Shown here in pieces: positions 45,332 to 57,867 of a stretch of DNA of 64,000 nucleotides (the stretch's first letter is position 1; each line of letters begins with the position of its first letter). A model generated the notes under the pieces. That model was not told the origin of the DNA. It searched no databases and saw nothing but the letters and a program-made list of their open reading frames with translations. The DNA is from Spirometra erinaceieuropaei. Lineage: Eukaryota > Platyhelminthes > Cestoda > Diphyllobothriidea > Diphyllobothriidae. The DNA lies in the NCBI GenBank assembly GCA_902702965.1, contig CACRXP010000189.1:728800-792799 (forward strand), given 5' to 3'. Position numbers and translations under genes: made by a program.

Positions 45332-46323
45332 CAGTAGGTGGACAAACTCCTGAAATGTCAACTGAAATTCCGAAATGCGTTTTCGCTTCGAAGAGACTAA
45401 TTAAGAAGGGTTGTAAAACTTATCATCCTACAGCACAATTCTATATAATTCAGTTACCGCAGGATGCTGCCTTTCGAATAAACTTTTTTGCGGCTGTATT
45501 CAAAGGCTATATTCTGTAAAAAATGACTATTTAAGTAGCATGCATTTTTCTCATTGACCTTCGATGTCCTTAAGAATCCTGCTATATTTCATGGAAAACT
45601 GCACGAAAATACTCATCCTTTAACTCATTCGGCAGAACATTACGTCTTCGTCCAATCTTTTACTCGAAGGTAAGATATAATTTCGTATTAAAAAGTTTCA
45701 CATTGTGAGATTTTTTAACATCGTGAAATGGCTGTTTTTAAAGCCTTGCGTTTCTGCATTTACCAATGTGGCCTGTAAAACATACAATATGGCTCAAATC
45801 AACAGCTAAATTTTTTGAACCCCATACAGTCTCCTCTCAATACCGTAGACAAATGTAAGGCTTTCCGTACGCGGAAAATATACGGTTTGTAGTTTGGAAA
45901 TCCTGAATGAAAGCGTAACAGTAGGTCAAGTTTAAAATTATTAGGGAATTGCAAAAGTTTTTGAAAAACGAACTATACCCTTCCTTCGAGCATGAAATTG
46001 GATGAACACGTAATGTACCTCCGAATGAGTTAACGAATGAGTATTTGTATGCCTGTTTTCCATGAAATATCATAGGATTTATTAAGGACATCGAAAGTCA
46101 ACGAAAAAATGCATGTTACATAAGTAGTCATCTTTTACGACGTATCGTCTTTGCATACAGCCGGGAAGAAATTCTTTCGAAATCCAGCATCCTGCGGTAA
46201 CTGAATTATTATAGAATTGTGCCGTAGGATGATTTGTTTTACAACCCTACTTAATTAGTCTTCTCGAAGCGAAAACGCATTTTGGAATTTCAGTTGACAT
46301 TTCATGAGTTAGCCCACCTACCG
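45332..46323. mobile_element. Foldback (MITE-like) element, copy 4, with TA flanks
   Basis: CAGTAGGTGGACAAACTCCT and the mirrored gagttagcccacctaccg are flanked by TA at 45330-45331 and 46324-46325. The arms share tgcgttttcgcttcgaagag and cttctcgaagcgaaaacgca. The length (992 bp) nearly equals copy 3 (993 bp). There is no transposase frame. Confidence 0.9.
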
Positions 46324-46325
46324 TA

Positions 46326-48984
46326 CAATACCATTGCCCTAGATCAGCAGACAAAACTGTAAGTCGAGTTTATGATGGCGTAAGGAAGCATTAGATATCA
46401 CCGGAGCTGTCATCGACTGTGATTGGTTAGTGATGTTGAGGTAAGTTGCATCAAGGTTAACACTGCAGAGTAGACAAAGGTCTTCAAGCACTTGCATGTT
46501 GCAGCTTGAAACTGTGGAAGCAAGACAGTGCCTGATATTCCTAAAATGCCTCTAACTTGGGTAATCATAGCGTAAATGTGCACAGTGAAGTGGTTCTAGA
46601 TCAGTGTGATAACATTAACTAAGCTCAGTCGGGCAGCGATAACTATGCGGATACCGCAGTCGTTGCTGCGTTTTGCACATCGGTGGTAAAAAAGTGCAAA
46701 GCGTCGATTCGCTTAAGCGGTTGTAAAAGTACCGCCAACGTGGAGCATCGCCACAGGAAATACAGTACGTTACCTATCTCATAAGGCCCGATGACAGAAA
46801 CGGATGTGAGAATTTACGGACGTTTTGAACGCTGTGCATTTTGCTTGCCCACTCAGCCTCTTTAAAGAAATGACCTCATTTTGTGCGGTAATTGTGTTCA
46901 TGTAATTTTTTCCAAACTAAATGCCCATAAATTAGGGCGAAATGGACATCGCCATATACTCAGGCCATCTCCTATTCTAATACCTGTTCTAGACTTTGGT
47001 TGCGCATCTAAGCGTGTTTTTCTTTGCACGGAGAGCAATTGACTTTAGTGAATTTTAATAAACCGAGTTTATCGGACTTGAAAATCAAATTCTTGTCCGA
47101 TGCCAACCGTGGGAATAAACTTTCTAACACAAAGGTTATTTTCAGAGAGTTATCGAATTTTTGAAGTCATATTAGCAGATCTGTGCGACTTGGTGCTTTG
47201 AAGTGCAGTAATAACGCACACAGGCAATACTTCGTTTAAATGAACAGAAATTGTTTTCGCGTTTGGAAAATTCTACGTGATGTAACAGAAATTAGCACCA
47301 CCAAATAGTCAGTTTTGAACATATGAAACATTGCTTTTATAAAGTCTAGCTTCTGTGCATACCTAATTCAGAAATAGAACGAGCAAAAGATTAACAGATT
47401 CAGCAAAGGATCAGTACTTATATGTCCACTCTGCCGTGCATTCATAATCGTAAAAAAGAGTCAAAGGCGGGCAAGTGGTCACAATATAAACAGAAAGGTA
47501 TGTCCATACGTTTGCGGTAGAAAGGTAATAGTTTAGTTTAGGAAAATGAAAGAAACAACTAAGTGTAAAACTTTTCGTAGCCTCACGCTATAAAAAATCT
47601 AAGTATGCAGACATCCGTCAACAGAATGCAGTATCAAAGTATTCCTTAAAGAGGCAACTTATTATAAAAAAAGGGGTCCTAATGATCTAAGGCATATTCG
47701 TCGATGAATCTCGTCGTAGACGTCAATTTATTCGACGATGAGGATTCCTGTTTGAGTGAATCTTTAAATGTGATCCGAACGACTTTCTACATGAAAAGGA
47801 ACTCCCAAGCACTCGCTTATTCGGTAAATGCTTCCAAAAATACCTTATTTTAAAGTTTTAACAGACTCATAATAAAGAATCTGTCTTTGTGGGCGATCGG
47901 ATAAAAACACTGCAAATCGTAAAGTATTCAGCGATGATTCAAGGCCGATCTAGGACTCAGAGAAGACCTGCACAAAAGAGCAGTACAAACTACTTTCAAG
48001 GAATAGAAGTTCTCTTTATTAACACGAAATGGTACGTTTATGATATCATATACCAATTGTATTTAAATTTATTAGGCACCGATCGGCTCCGCAGCATGTG
48101 ACCTTATGTAAGCATTTGTCCCTATGACGTCCCTATCGGCGAAATCAAGAAAAATCTTATTGAACCGTATTTCAATTAATCCAAAAGCCTAAAGGATATC
48201 GCAAATCCTTAGGAAAATGCTTTGGAATCTCTACTTAGAATGAATGCCGTTGGCAAACCGCCATACCGGAAATTACACTAATTCTGAAGCGAAGTCTACT
48301 AAATTAAAATCATTTTTGACGTCTTCGGGATTTCGCACTTTTCCGAAAAATTGGTATTCCTAAACAACGCAACATTTCCTTTACTATTTCTTCTATGGCA
48401 ATCACTCGTAAATTTCGACACCTTCCATCTGTTGGATCAAGCACTGTATATAACCTTCCACAACGGGTGGACGTATAATTCTACCGTTTGAGAATCCTGC
48501 CTTCGTTATTTCTACGGTGGCGTCAATATTGAGCAAACATCTAGGAAGGCTTAGAAATATGGCCTGAGGACAGAACGAAACAGGAGCGTTGGATTTTGCT
48601 GCTGGAAGTGAGAACAGATTGAGATTGGGTATGAACGCCGGTCATAATTACGAAGACTTTAATGACAATTTCCAGGGAGTCAAGGCAGGACGGATATGGG
48701 TTCAGTTTGATCGAATGCTAGTAATTGCAAGCAGGCGGATGCAAATACGAGGAAGCAACGCTAAAAGTATGGGTTGACTGCACGAGGCGATGTTGGAGTT
48801 ACGTAATGTCCCGGATCGTCACTGATATCGGTGAACGCCAGTGCAAAGTAACGTTAAACTCCCATGAGACCCAGATGTTTTCAGTTCGTATATACTGTAT
48901 ACAAAGGTAGACACTTGCAAAATGTATTTTATTGCTTAGGAATCAAGTTGGCCGTTAAGATACACATTAATTTCGACACCGTAG
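46326..48984. other. AT-rich, nothing recognised
   Basis: No gene and no listed repeat. Short frames at 47889-48101 and 48589-48910 have no recognised similarity. Confidence 0.45.
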
Positions 48985-49507
48985 TTAATTCATATTGACA
49001 CAGTCGTGAAAAACTCGGCGCCTCGGTGGGATTCGAACCCACGACAGTACGAGGAAGGCTTTAGTTCAGCCAACGCTGTAACCACTTGAGCTACGAGGCC
49101 CCACCGGACGACGCGTATTTAATCACATTTGGGTAAAGTTACCCGACCAACCTACTGTGACGTCTGGAATCCACCAAATCTGATACATTAAGTTGACTGT
49201 CCAAGCAGGATTTCCTAATTTATTCCCTTAGAATCCACCAGATGACTACCAAGCTCGCGTAATTCATATATATGTTGGCAGATTCCGGGTGAATTACTTA
49301 GGAAATCCTGATTGGGCGGTCAATTTACTGTATGAGATTTAGTGGATTCCAGATGTTGCAGTAGGCTGGGCGGGTAACTTGATCCAAATGTGATTAAACA
49401 CGCGTCGTCCGGCGGGGCCTCGTAGCTCAAGTGGTTAGGGCGTTCCCCTTACTGCGTGGGTTTGAATGCCACCGAGGCGCCGAGTTTTTTACGGTTGGGT
49501 CAATATG
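48985..49507. repeat. Inverted pair of SINE family A
   Basis: 48985-49262 (minus) and 49265-49507 (plus) are inverted copies of almost the whole unit, including tail (attcatattgac), B box, A box and the conserved upstream part. The right copy lacks about 20 bases of the anticodon region (GCGTTCCCCTTACTGCG where the left copy, read on minus, has GCGTTGGCTGAACTAAAGCC). The right copy is followed by a PLE fragment. Confidence 0.85.
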
Positions 49508-49559
49508 AATTATTCAAAATCTACCAAAATATCTATGAACCGTAGTTTATCTACTTCAA

Positions 49560-50103
49560 TTTTATGCGCAAAGCTAATCATATATTGGGTAAATATTTGT
49601 ATGCTCGCACCAATCATCAGGCACAGCAACAAGACCACAACCAAAACGGAGATATCGTGGCAGGAAAATTCTACTCCCTGTCATATATTCGAGAAACCTA
49701 TGAAATAATCGCGCGGAAGTTAAATCACGTGGGTATTCAAGTTTAGCACAAATCGGCATCCTCACTATGCGTAGCACTATCTCGACTCAAGCATCACATC
49801 CCCAAAGAGCAGCAAACAATTCTAACTTATCGCATCCCGTGTACAAATTGCTCCTGTGCGTATGTTGGTCATAAGGGTAGCCGCTTGGGTACCCGTACTA
49901 ACGAACGCAAACTAACTATCCGCCCTCGAAATCCCCTGTCCCTCGTCTTTGCCCATGCACTCGACTACGATCACCGATTCAATAGGGATGACACTGAAGT
50001 CGTCCCCAAGGCTAACATAAAGCCAGCGAAGAAATTTGTCGAGGCTTGGTACTTTAGTATGTTGACCGGTGTACCCATTACAAAGGTCTACGTTAACGAA
50101 TGA
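49560..50103 (+). pseudogene. Penelope-like element, GIY-YIG nuclease region
   Basis: The plus strand gives SYIRETYEIIARKLNHVGIQ, a stop, HKSASSLCVALSRLKHHIPK and then TYRIPCTNCSCAYVGHKGSR with LGTRTNERKLTIRP. The YVG..G motif, the arginines and the ER replacing EH match a PLE nuclease. It ends with FAHALDYDHRFNRDDTEVV and EAW, the usual C-terminal block. One stop breaks the frame at 49744-49746. A decayed hammerhead-like motif lies 3' of it at 50347-50395. Confidence 0.85.
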
Positions 50104-50346
50104 CCGACCCCTTTTCTAATCGCACATCAACAACCACTAATACAGACGCCCGGAATCTTACTCATCAACCATCCACCCTCCCCCTCTAGGAAAGGGTGTC
50201 GTAGTTGTTCCGCCTTCTCTGCCCCCCCTTCCTCTCACTCAGAAACCAACCAAGACTTTGGGACCATCCGACGTCACACGTAAATGTTTTGTCTGTCCTG
50301 TCGCGCCAACTTGTCTAATGTGACAATTTAACTTTCTTGTTTTCAT

Positions 50347-50395
50347 TTCATCTGAGGATGGGGTTGGTGGCACGAGCTCGAAAATTCACGAGTAC
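50347..50395 (+). ncRNA. Hammerhead-like relic 3' of a PLE
   Basis: Reads CTGAGGA (a permitted variant at position 7), the extra T, a GGGGTT..GAGCTC stem with wobbles, then GAAAATTC in place of GAAACGTC. It is probably dead. Its position about 250 bases after the PLE nuclease supports the link. Confidence 0.4.
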
Positions 50396-50494
50396 ACCTC
50401 GCCTTTCCCGAAGGACCGCTTGTCTTCTTCATCATATCGGCTCGGAATGCACACCAGCTCTGATCTAAAACGTATATACATATACTAGAGTACC

Positions 50495-50950
50495 TACAAA
50501 GACAGGGAGACCGGAATGCTCATTCCTGTTTTATTAGTCGTCACCAGTCAGCCATGCCCAATTCCAAGTGTGAACCACCTGGGATTCGAGATCCAGCGTT
50601 CACCGTAACTTGATCGCTGAGCATCTATTCACCATAATTAATATCCTCGAGCACAAATGACAGGACAACTAGCTTTTGACTCATTGGTGCAATGTACGAC
50701 TCGTTGATCAATGATCCCGGGTTCAAATCCTAGGTGGTTCACGCTTGGGATTGGGTATGACTGGCTGATGACGACTACTACACCAAAAATGGTGATTCCG
50801 TTTTCCCTTGTCTTTGTCTGCACTTCATCATCTGCATACATCAACCAGTCGCTATGCGACTGCCTGCGAGGGTTCAATCTTGAGTCCCAAGTCACAACGG
50901 GACTAGCTTGCCCCATAACTTGATCAGTGAGCGCCACTTCATCATAATAA
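50495..50950. repeat. Inverted pair of SINE family B
   Basis: A minus copy (50495-50640, agggagaccggaatgctcat, cagtcagccatgcccaattc) faces a plus copy (50650-50950, CGGGTTCAAATCCTAGGTGG, GGGTATGACTGGCTGATGAC, CCCTTGTCTTTGTCTGCAC, TCGCTATGCGACTGCCTGCG). The pair is more diverged than the one at 24979. Confidence 0.7.
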
Positions 50951-52005
50951 TATAGGTCAGTATAAATACAAATATAAATACAAATATTCATGTCAAAGTT
51001 CAATATCAGCCGAAAAGTCCTAAATAGACTGCTCTACTACAAGTTAAGATTAATTACTGAGAAAATTAGAATAGCTGCAATATATGTATGTATATGCGCA
51101 TATATATGTGTGTGTCTAGATCGCGTTCACCATCTATCGAATAAGACGAAGAAGATAAAGTGAGTTTAAGGGTTAAATTTTATTCATACTGAGGTGTCCG
51201 GTTATATTTATTTCCCCGTCCGCTGCAGGGGCTGAGTAGCAGCCTTCGTTGTGGTCCCGCGCATGTCCGATCACACGATTGAAGTTCTTTCGAGTCCATC
51301 TCTAATGAGATTTTCTGCAAACGGCAAGTGCAACTCACTGGCTGACGGAATTATACACGCATTCGACTGTCAGGTAGCTCATTATGCAACCCGAACCTGG
51401 CACAGGATATCTAACTGTGCCTCATTATGCATGGCCTCATGAGAATTACGTCAAATGCGTTCGTATTGATCGCAGTAGTCAATAGAAGGACAGTTTTTGG
51501 CATACAAGACAAAACGGCGCGTTTTAATAAGCAGTATGCGTTGATTATGCCTTTTTTATGCCACGTTCAAGGCGGATGTAAGAAGTTTAATAGAGCGACA
51601 CGCAGAAAACACAAGATGTGACTCTGCCAAATTCGGTTCAGATGCAGAACAACCTTGTTTGAACAATTTCATAAAGCTCATCAAACTTGCAGAAGAAATG
51701 GCTTTTTCCAGGCGACAAGCATTTATTGACCTAAGCCACTTACAGGTAGCTGGGGGCCGAGACGGACATTAGCACCTAAATAGTATGATTCAGTATGAAA
51801 AACGCAGTTCTGTTTGGCATATTGAGGAAAAATAGGCGTGAGCCCTTTAACGCCCTGCTTGCAACGTAAAATTAAATAATGTGCACAGAGAAACCGTGTG
51901 GGATTGAATACTTTAAAGAAGACGAAAAAAATATAAAAAAACTTTAGCATGAATCTCAAGGATTGAGTTCAATCTCTTCTTCTAAGATCCCCTAACGACT
52001 GTCTT
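50951..52005. other. Non-coding, TATG/TG microsatellite
   Basis: Bases 50990-51070 resemble the 30805-30905 repeat (catgtcaaagttcaatatca, gccgaaaagtcctaaa). A simple TA/TG stretch follows at 51080-51115. A minus-strand stretch at 51723-51959 ends in a consensus donor but matches no family. Confidence 0.4.
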
Positions 52006-52748
52006 TTGATTAAATATGCTGATGATGCTGCTGTTAGACAGCCCCTCTCAAATCGGACACACCTCTAGTTGCTAAGGGATGGCCTTAACCGTGTCCTAGT
52101 ACGGTCGGAGAAAAATGGTCTCCTAATGAACAACCAAAAATCCGTTCAGTACATTTTCCGACTGCGGCCCTCTCCTAGTCCTGAATCCTCTGACATCCTT
52201 CCTAACGAGGTATCCTCTTTCAGGTACCTTGCGGTATTTTTGTCCTCAACTCTTTCATCTTCCCTCCCTATTGTGTTCCTACGTACTAAAATTCGTAAAC
52301 GCCTTTATTAAATTCGTCGTTTATGTTCCTACCACACACCTCAAACCTTGGTCTTTCGATTCATAGATGCCGGCATTCCTTCTCTTGTTCTATATTGCTC
52401 TTCAGTCATTTTTCCTGTTTTGCTCCAAAAAAGTTCTTTTAATTTTGAATTGGGTCCTCCGAATTCTCTCCTGTCGCTGGTGTTTTTTATCCCATTTTAG
52501 TCGATATTATTCTCCAACGACATTTCAATACGGTCAAGCAATTTGCTGGTCGAATTCTAGATGACGTTAACCATCCCTTACATTCTGATTTTATTTCCGC
52601 GATATTTTCGCGCCTGATGTGCTGCGGTTTCCGACTTAAGTCTTGTCGCACATCGGCCTTTGGAGATTCAGTTATGCCCTTCCTGACGCGCTATCTTAGG
52701 CGTGAAGAGACAGAAATACAGAAGCTAAGACTTGAACTGTCCACATAA
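52006..52748 (+). pseudogene. CR1-like LINE, reverse-transcriptase end
   Basis: Begins LLIKYADDAAVRQPLSNRTH with the catalytic YADD box, continues LLRDGLNRVLVRSEKNGLLM and VSSFRYLAVFLSSTL. Later frames give AGIPSLVLYCSSVIFPVLL and the C-terminal tail GRILDDVNHPLHSDFISAIF with FGDSVMPFLTRYLRREETE to a stop at 52746. Several stops and at least one frameshift break it. The order (YADD, thumb, C-terminal tail) fits a CR1/Jockey-superfamily LINE. Confidence 0.85.
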
Positions 52749-53109
52749 TAATCAGACCGTTTGTGTTAAACGTTTTGATTCGGGAATAATTTATTAACTC
52801 ATTTACTGTCCATTGTGAATGGAGTCAATTTTTTGCCGAAAATTTTGAAATTATAATCTCAAAATGAAGCGAATTTCTCTTTCTCTCTCATTTACGGGTA
52901 GTTCGTTGGAAAAATATTCACGTTCTGACAGTCATGAGTGAACATACTCCAAAAACCGATGGTAGCGGCCTTCAGAGACTTATCCTGATGGGAGCAAAAG
53001 TTTTTCACATTTTTGTGGAGCCACAGTTTAAGGTCATGCGAGGCGGCCGCATTCCGACCAGTAATTGTCAATTCCAATGACGTCCGCCGAATCCTACACA
53101 GCAAGGTGG

Positions 53110-53480
53110 GCGTAGGGACTGTGACTTGTTAGTTTAAAGTGATGACAGACTTGCGTAGCATTTACTACGCTCTCCCCCTCCAATATCTGGTGCCGGCGTC
53201 ATCACAGAGCCAAGAATACCGAGGAAAGCAGGTGACTGACACGACGAAAACCCACCCTTCGGCGTATCACCACATCACTTGGTCCATAGCCTACACTGAC
53301 CAGGATCTACACAATAAAAAGGGATGCGGCTCAGATCGTAACTGGCGCGACATGCGTCCGTTCCTGGGTGTGCCACCACACCCCCAATGTTGACATTTAT
53401 CATGGGTGCGCACTTTCAATTACGTCCGTCGGAGCTCAGTCTAGCCCTTATATTCGTCCAGCGCATCTACAGCGCGACAC
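53110..53480 (-). repeat. Dispersed repeat C, copy 4 (inverted)
   Basis: The plus strand shows ggtgactgacacgacgaaaa, ggcgtatcaccacatcactt, ggtgtgccaccacaccccca and ttgacatttatcatgggtgc in the order expected of an inverted repeat C (compare 28735-29060). Confidence 0.65.
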
Positions 53481-56079
53481 CTTCCAGGGACACAATCGGT
53501 AGTTAATACGGGAAACGACATGGACTCCATAAAGCCAAACAGAAACCAGAAAGTGGTCGAGTTCAGAGGCGGGACCATGCCAACAAAAGTATTTAAAGGG
53601 TGCGCTACAAGTGGACACCCCAAGGCAAAAGGGGTGATCAGAGCTACATGATGCAGGGAGAATAAAACTCTGAAAGATACCGGAACAACCTTGACATAAC
53701 CAATCATCTCCGTTATCTTTCTCTCCCTGTCCGTCTCTCCTGATAAACTGTGTAGACGTCGGTAAGTGGAAACAAACTGCCAAATGTGCATTCCCAGCGA
53801 GGAGACTATCCAGAAACGACGCTATAAAAATGTCCTTAGCAAGAATATGAATCGGTAAGGAAAGATAAGAATACAAGAATATTTTTCTGGCCGCAAAGAC
53901 TTCTGAGTTAAATCCGTGTATTTCTAAAGAACTCTACAATCGTACCTACTAACGCGTAAAATCTTGAACATTTGTGCGCAGATCAATATTTTGACTAAGA
54001 AATCTACAAAATGTCAATTTAATTCCGGAATGCTGCTCATCCTCTACGGCTAACCGTCGTCTTTGTAAGATATTCCTGGTAGAGGCCGCATACCTGCAGC
54101 ATACCCTGAGCTGCGTATGAGGATGACAATTGAATCAAAAACTCTGTCCATAACAATGAGAACTTTGGGCTTTAAACATTGGTTTTTGTTAGACCGGTTT
54201 AGAGATTCCATAGAAAACACGGAGTCAGGCCTTAAAAAGTGCCTAACCCATCTACCCCATCGCTCGTTTATTAGAGACGACGTCACGATATGCAGGCATC
54301 ACATATAAGGCGACAAGGTGCGCTAGGCGTGCCTGGTGTCAATATTTGTAATTCGAAGTATGTGCGTGATTACTTTAAAATAGATTTAGACCGCTTTGAG
54401 CTCACCGTAGCCGTGGCGCGCGAACTTTAAATCAACTCGCCGACTTACACCAGCCCATTTCACAAAACGTCAGGTTGGCAAATACAGCCCCTTTTTGGTG
54501 TGACCTCTCGCGACCGTGATTGGCTAGACTGGGCGTCAACAGGTGTATGGATAATCGATCCCTCCCCACTAGCCAGCGTGCTCGAAAAGGAGCTGTAGTG
54601 ATTCCGGTGCAATCAACTTACGAAATAGTGTCAACGGGCAGTTTCGGACTCCCCAACCTTACCTTTCTCCTTAAACTCCCTAAAAATTATGGAGTGAAAC
54701 GATTCAAGAAAAACAACTTGGCAAGGTGGATGGAGGATGGGGGTGGGACAGCCGTCATTGACAATTTCCCAAGCAGGTGGATTTGACTGGAACACAACGT
54801 GATACAGTGGAGGTTCAAATGATTAGGCACAGAATTTGAAAAAACATATTTTTTGCGGAGGCAAGCATATGGGACACGTGTGACGAAATGAACCGGTAGA
54901 ACTGTGGAGGTAATAAAAGCACCCCATACATAGTCAGAAAAAATTAATGACTCCAAAGTACTGCGAGTAGCACTGTGCGCCGGTCTTTCCCTCCCTACTC
55001 GAGCAACGCTTTTGCTCAGTGTTAAGAACAAGTGACTGTTCTGGAGAAACCGAATGCCTTAGTCAGGGTGGATAGTCGAGTAGTGGTACCCGTCCCAATA
55101 AATTAATTTTCCTGCTCCTCTAAATGTCCGTCCTCAATTTTATCCCTTGTTTTCCTTTGATTTTTGCGCGACATCCATCTTCTGCGCTTTTTCCTTTTTG
55201 TCTTACTTTTTTCCCCCTTTTTCAATCTGCATTTCTTTTAAATGTATTGTTTGCATCAATTTTCCATTTTCTTCTCGTTATTCCAATACTCTCGCCCACT
55301 TCTCATCTTTTCGTGTGCTTCTACCTACTCTCTCTCTCTCTCCTGACTTTGCATGTTGCTCATCTGAAGTATGGTGAAAGGGACTTTTTGGAGACCAGTT
55401 TAAAAGATAAAGACCTATAGGAGAAGAGAAAATTTGTTGAAGTGGACATAACATCGGAAGAAGCGACCGTCAGGTGGCATCTGACGAAAAAGTTGCCCGA
55501 CTATCCTCTGGTTTGCATCTGTCAAAATAACCAGTTTTTAACGAGTATAAACCGTGAGATATTATCTGTTTCTTGTTGCCTCATGACACAGAATACTGAG
55601 TACTAAATGAACAGTAGGTTGGGTATGTTCAGAAAATCGATATGAAACCGGAAATATCATACTTCAGCAGAAAAGCTCTAATCAATGAAAAGAGGGGACT
55701 TAAGATCATGATAGAAAGAGCAAAATGGCACGATACCCAAGAAAGATGTTTAAAAATCAGAGGAATAGATGTTACCAGGCAACTCTAAGTTTACCGCAGG
55801 ATTTACTTGTGAGGTTTTTTCCCTCCGCGTATAGGCTGCTTTCAAGTAGCGCAGGCAGGAACTCGGAAGTCTCAATTTAGTTCAATAGACTGCCCACTAT
55901 CCGGGGGGTTTTTAGGGGTAGAAGAGTCGTAGATTTCGCTTTCCGACTTTAATAGTTACTTGGGCAAGTCCTCAGCCGATCTGTCTACAAGTTGCTTATA
56001 CGCACATCCAATGGGTTTTCATCGAAAAGTGATAGTTTAACAGCCACAAACGACAATGCCCACAGCATGGCAGGCGCGG
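53481..56079. other. Non-coding, pyrimidine-rich tract
   Basis: Bases 55115-55370 are strongly T and C rich on the plus strand and end in (TC)n near 55327-55341. The overlapping minus-strand frames at 53441-53876 are open in two registers at once, which argues against coding. No family recognised. Confidence 0.45.
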
Positions 56080-56240
56080 GAAAGGTGGCTTACATGTGAA
56101 TTAATCTACTGCGATAGCAGACTTGCGCAGCAATTATCACACTACCTCCTCCCTAGCCCACCTGAGCTGGGCGTCAAGACAGAGTCAAGAAGACTAGAGG
56201 CAAGAGAGGTCGCAGGTGGCTGACAAGGCGTACCATATGC
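56080..56240 (-). repeat. Dispersed repeat C, partial inverted copy
   Basis: Contains gcagacttgcgcagcaatta, gacagagtcaagaagactag and gtcgcaggtggctgacaagg, the middle part of repeat C in inverted order. Confidence 0.55.
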
Positions 56241-56956
56241 ATTTGATCCGGCCACAAAGGATGGGGATCTCAGAAAAACAAGAAGGGGTCGATTTGGATG
56301 TCATCTGAGTGGCGAGTGCCATAGAGACCACATAAAGAAGGAGCCTCCGTCCGGATAGAACTGAATCATCCCGTCACTGGACAGCCTTCCAAGCCACGGC
56401 TTGTGGCACACCATGATATTTTAAAAGCGCCTGAGATTGTTGAGGAATAAGCACTGACTGCCCTGAAGACGGACCCCCACGAGTCTCTCTCTCTCCCCCT
56501 TCGCCCTGTTCCATAGCCCAGTACACTGTTCGTGTTGGCTAGTCATTTGACGTGGGTATAGAGCTCGAGTGTTTGACGGTGGGCTCCCGTAAATAAACCC
56601 CTGCCTTTCACAAAGGGGGAACATCCACACGTGCGTGTGAATTAAGAAATACAATTTGAGGTGGCGACAAGAAGTAGTGGATACTAATAAAGCCTGCTGT
56701 TAATGCCTGTTTAAAAGTTGCGAAAATTCCCATAGTGGCAAACAGAATACTAGGTGGCAAGCATACGTAGCTTTCGATAAATTCTCATCGGGCCAGTACA
56801 GTTATATGGGAAGGGGGTAGAAGTAAAAATACGTCAGCGATGAGTGTAATCGATAAAAGTTCTCCCTAAAACACAGGCGGGTGTGGGAATGTGGGCAAAA
56901 GCAGTGAGTGACAGGGGCGGGGCGAGAGCGGAAGGGCGCGGGGAGAGTTGATGCGT

Positions 56957-57290
56957 TAGTCGACCTTCGACCACTGTAGGCGCGGAGCCTGAACGTGGTT
57001 CTTCTCTGCGCATAAGACTGGCTTTCGTAACCTAAAGGCGACCGCTTCCGCTGTCGCTAATAGGCGCTGACCTAGTAGCTTAGGGTAGCTCGATGGGACC
57101 TTATAAATCACATGAAAAGCTTCGGTGCGGTCCACACTATGTCCGGAATCGACAAGAGGCGCGAGAGTGGCGCCGCTTAAGCTCCTTGTTTTGCTTTTTC
57201 CCAGCCATGCCGAGAGGCGTTCCCGTATTTTCTTGTATAAACTGCTCCGCAGGGACAAGTGAAGGAATATATGCACATTGAGGTGGTCTG
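56957..57290 (-). pseudogene. Penelope-like element, divergent GIY-YIG nuclease
   Basis: From about 57287 the minus strand reads CIYSFTCPCGAVYTRKYGNA, the start of a GIY-YIG type domain, with a stop after EKAKQGA. A second frame continues PLVDSGHSVDRTEAFHVIYK and LLATAEAVAFRLRKPVLCAE, resembling the H..GH..+W..V...+ end of PLE nucleases. It belongs to a different PLE lineage from the copies at 60 and 62 kb. A possible decayed terminal hairpin is at 56757-56800. Confidence 0.65.
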
Positions 57291-57867
57291 TGCTGGCAAA
57301 TTAGCCTTACCTTACCCGCGCATGGTTAAAACTCATGACAAGGAGAAATGACTCAAAGTCGTTGGGCGCTTTGAACCGGACAGGATTATAGAGAGTTGGA
57401 CTCAAAACTCAATCCAAGATCATTTTCATTTGCCGCGGACAACGCGACGTGAGAGCTGCTGTCGGGAGTTTCAAACAAGTCGGACTTGCGTGTCTACGCT
57501 GTCTGCGTACATTGTGGGCTCACATGAGCATGGGCAGTCAAATGCATGCAAACGGAGGGCAAACACAAGGACATTATCTATTTCTCATACAGCAAGCATC
57601 CGGTAAAATTTTTCAATGCAGAAATTAACGACTGCGTATCGGAGGCATCGGGCCACTTCAGTCGTTGCGCCTAGTTCCAGTTACCCTAGGCTTGACTCGC
57701 GCTGCCTCCCGATGTGAGGCGACGAAGTCAGATAGCTCCGACTTTGATCGTGCACCATATTTGCGCACAATAAACGACCAAACTTGTCTTCAAGCGATGA
57801 TGGCCGCCTTAAGCAAGCGGGATAAGTCGGTCCATGGTAGGAGGCGGGCACCGATCGTTCTTAAGGA

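Noticed and set aside
51741..51960. Minus-strand stretch ending in a GTAAGT donor with a good pyrimidine tract
   Set aside because: The peptide has no convincing match to the missing ELAPOR region, and in its open frame the phase is wrong for the 37520 exon.
53441..53876. 116- and 142-codon frames on the minus strand
   Set aside because: They overlap in two registers of the same strand and no domain is recognised; part overlaps repeat C.
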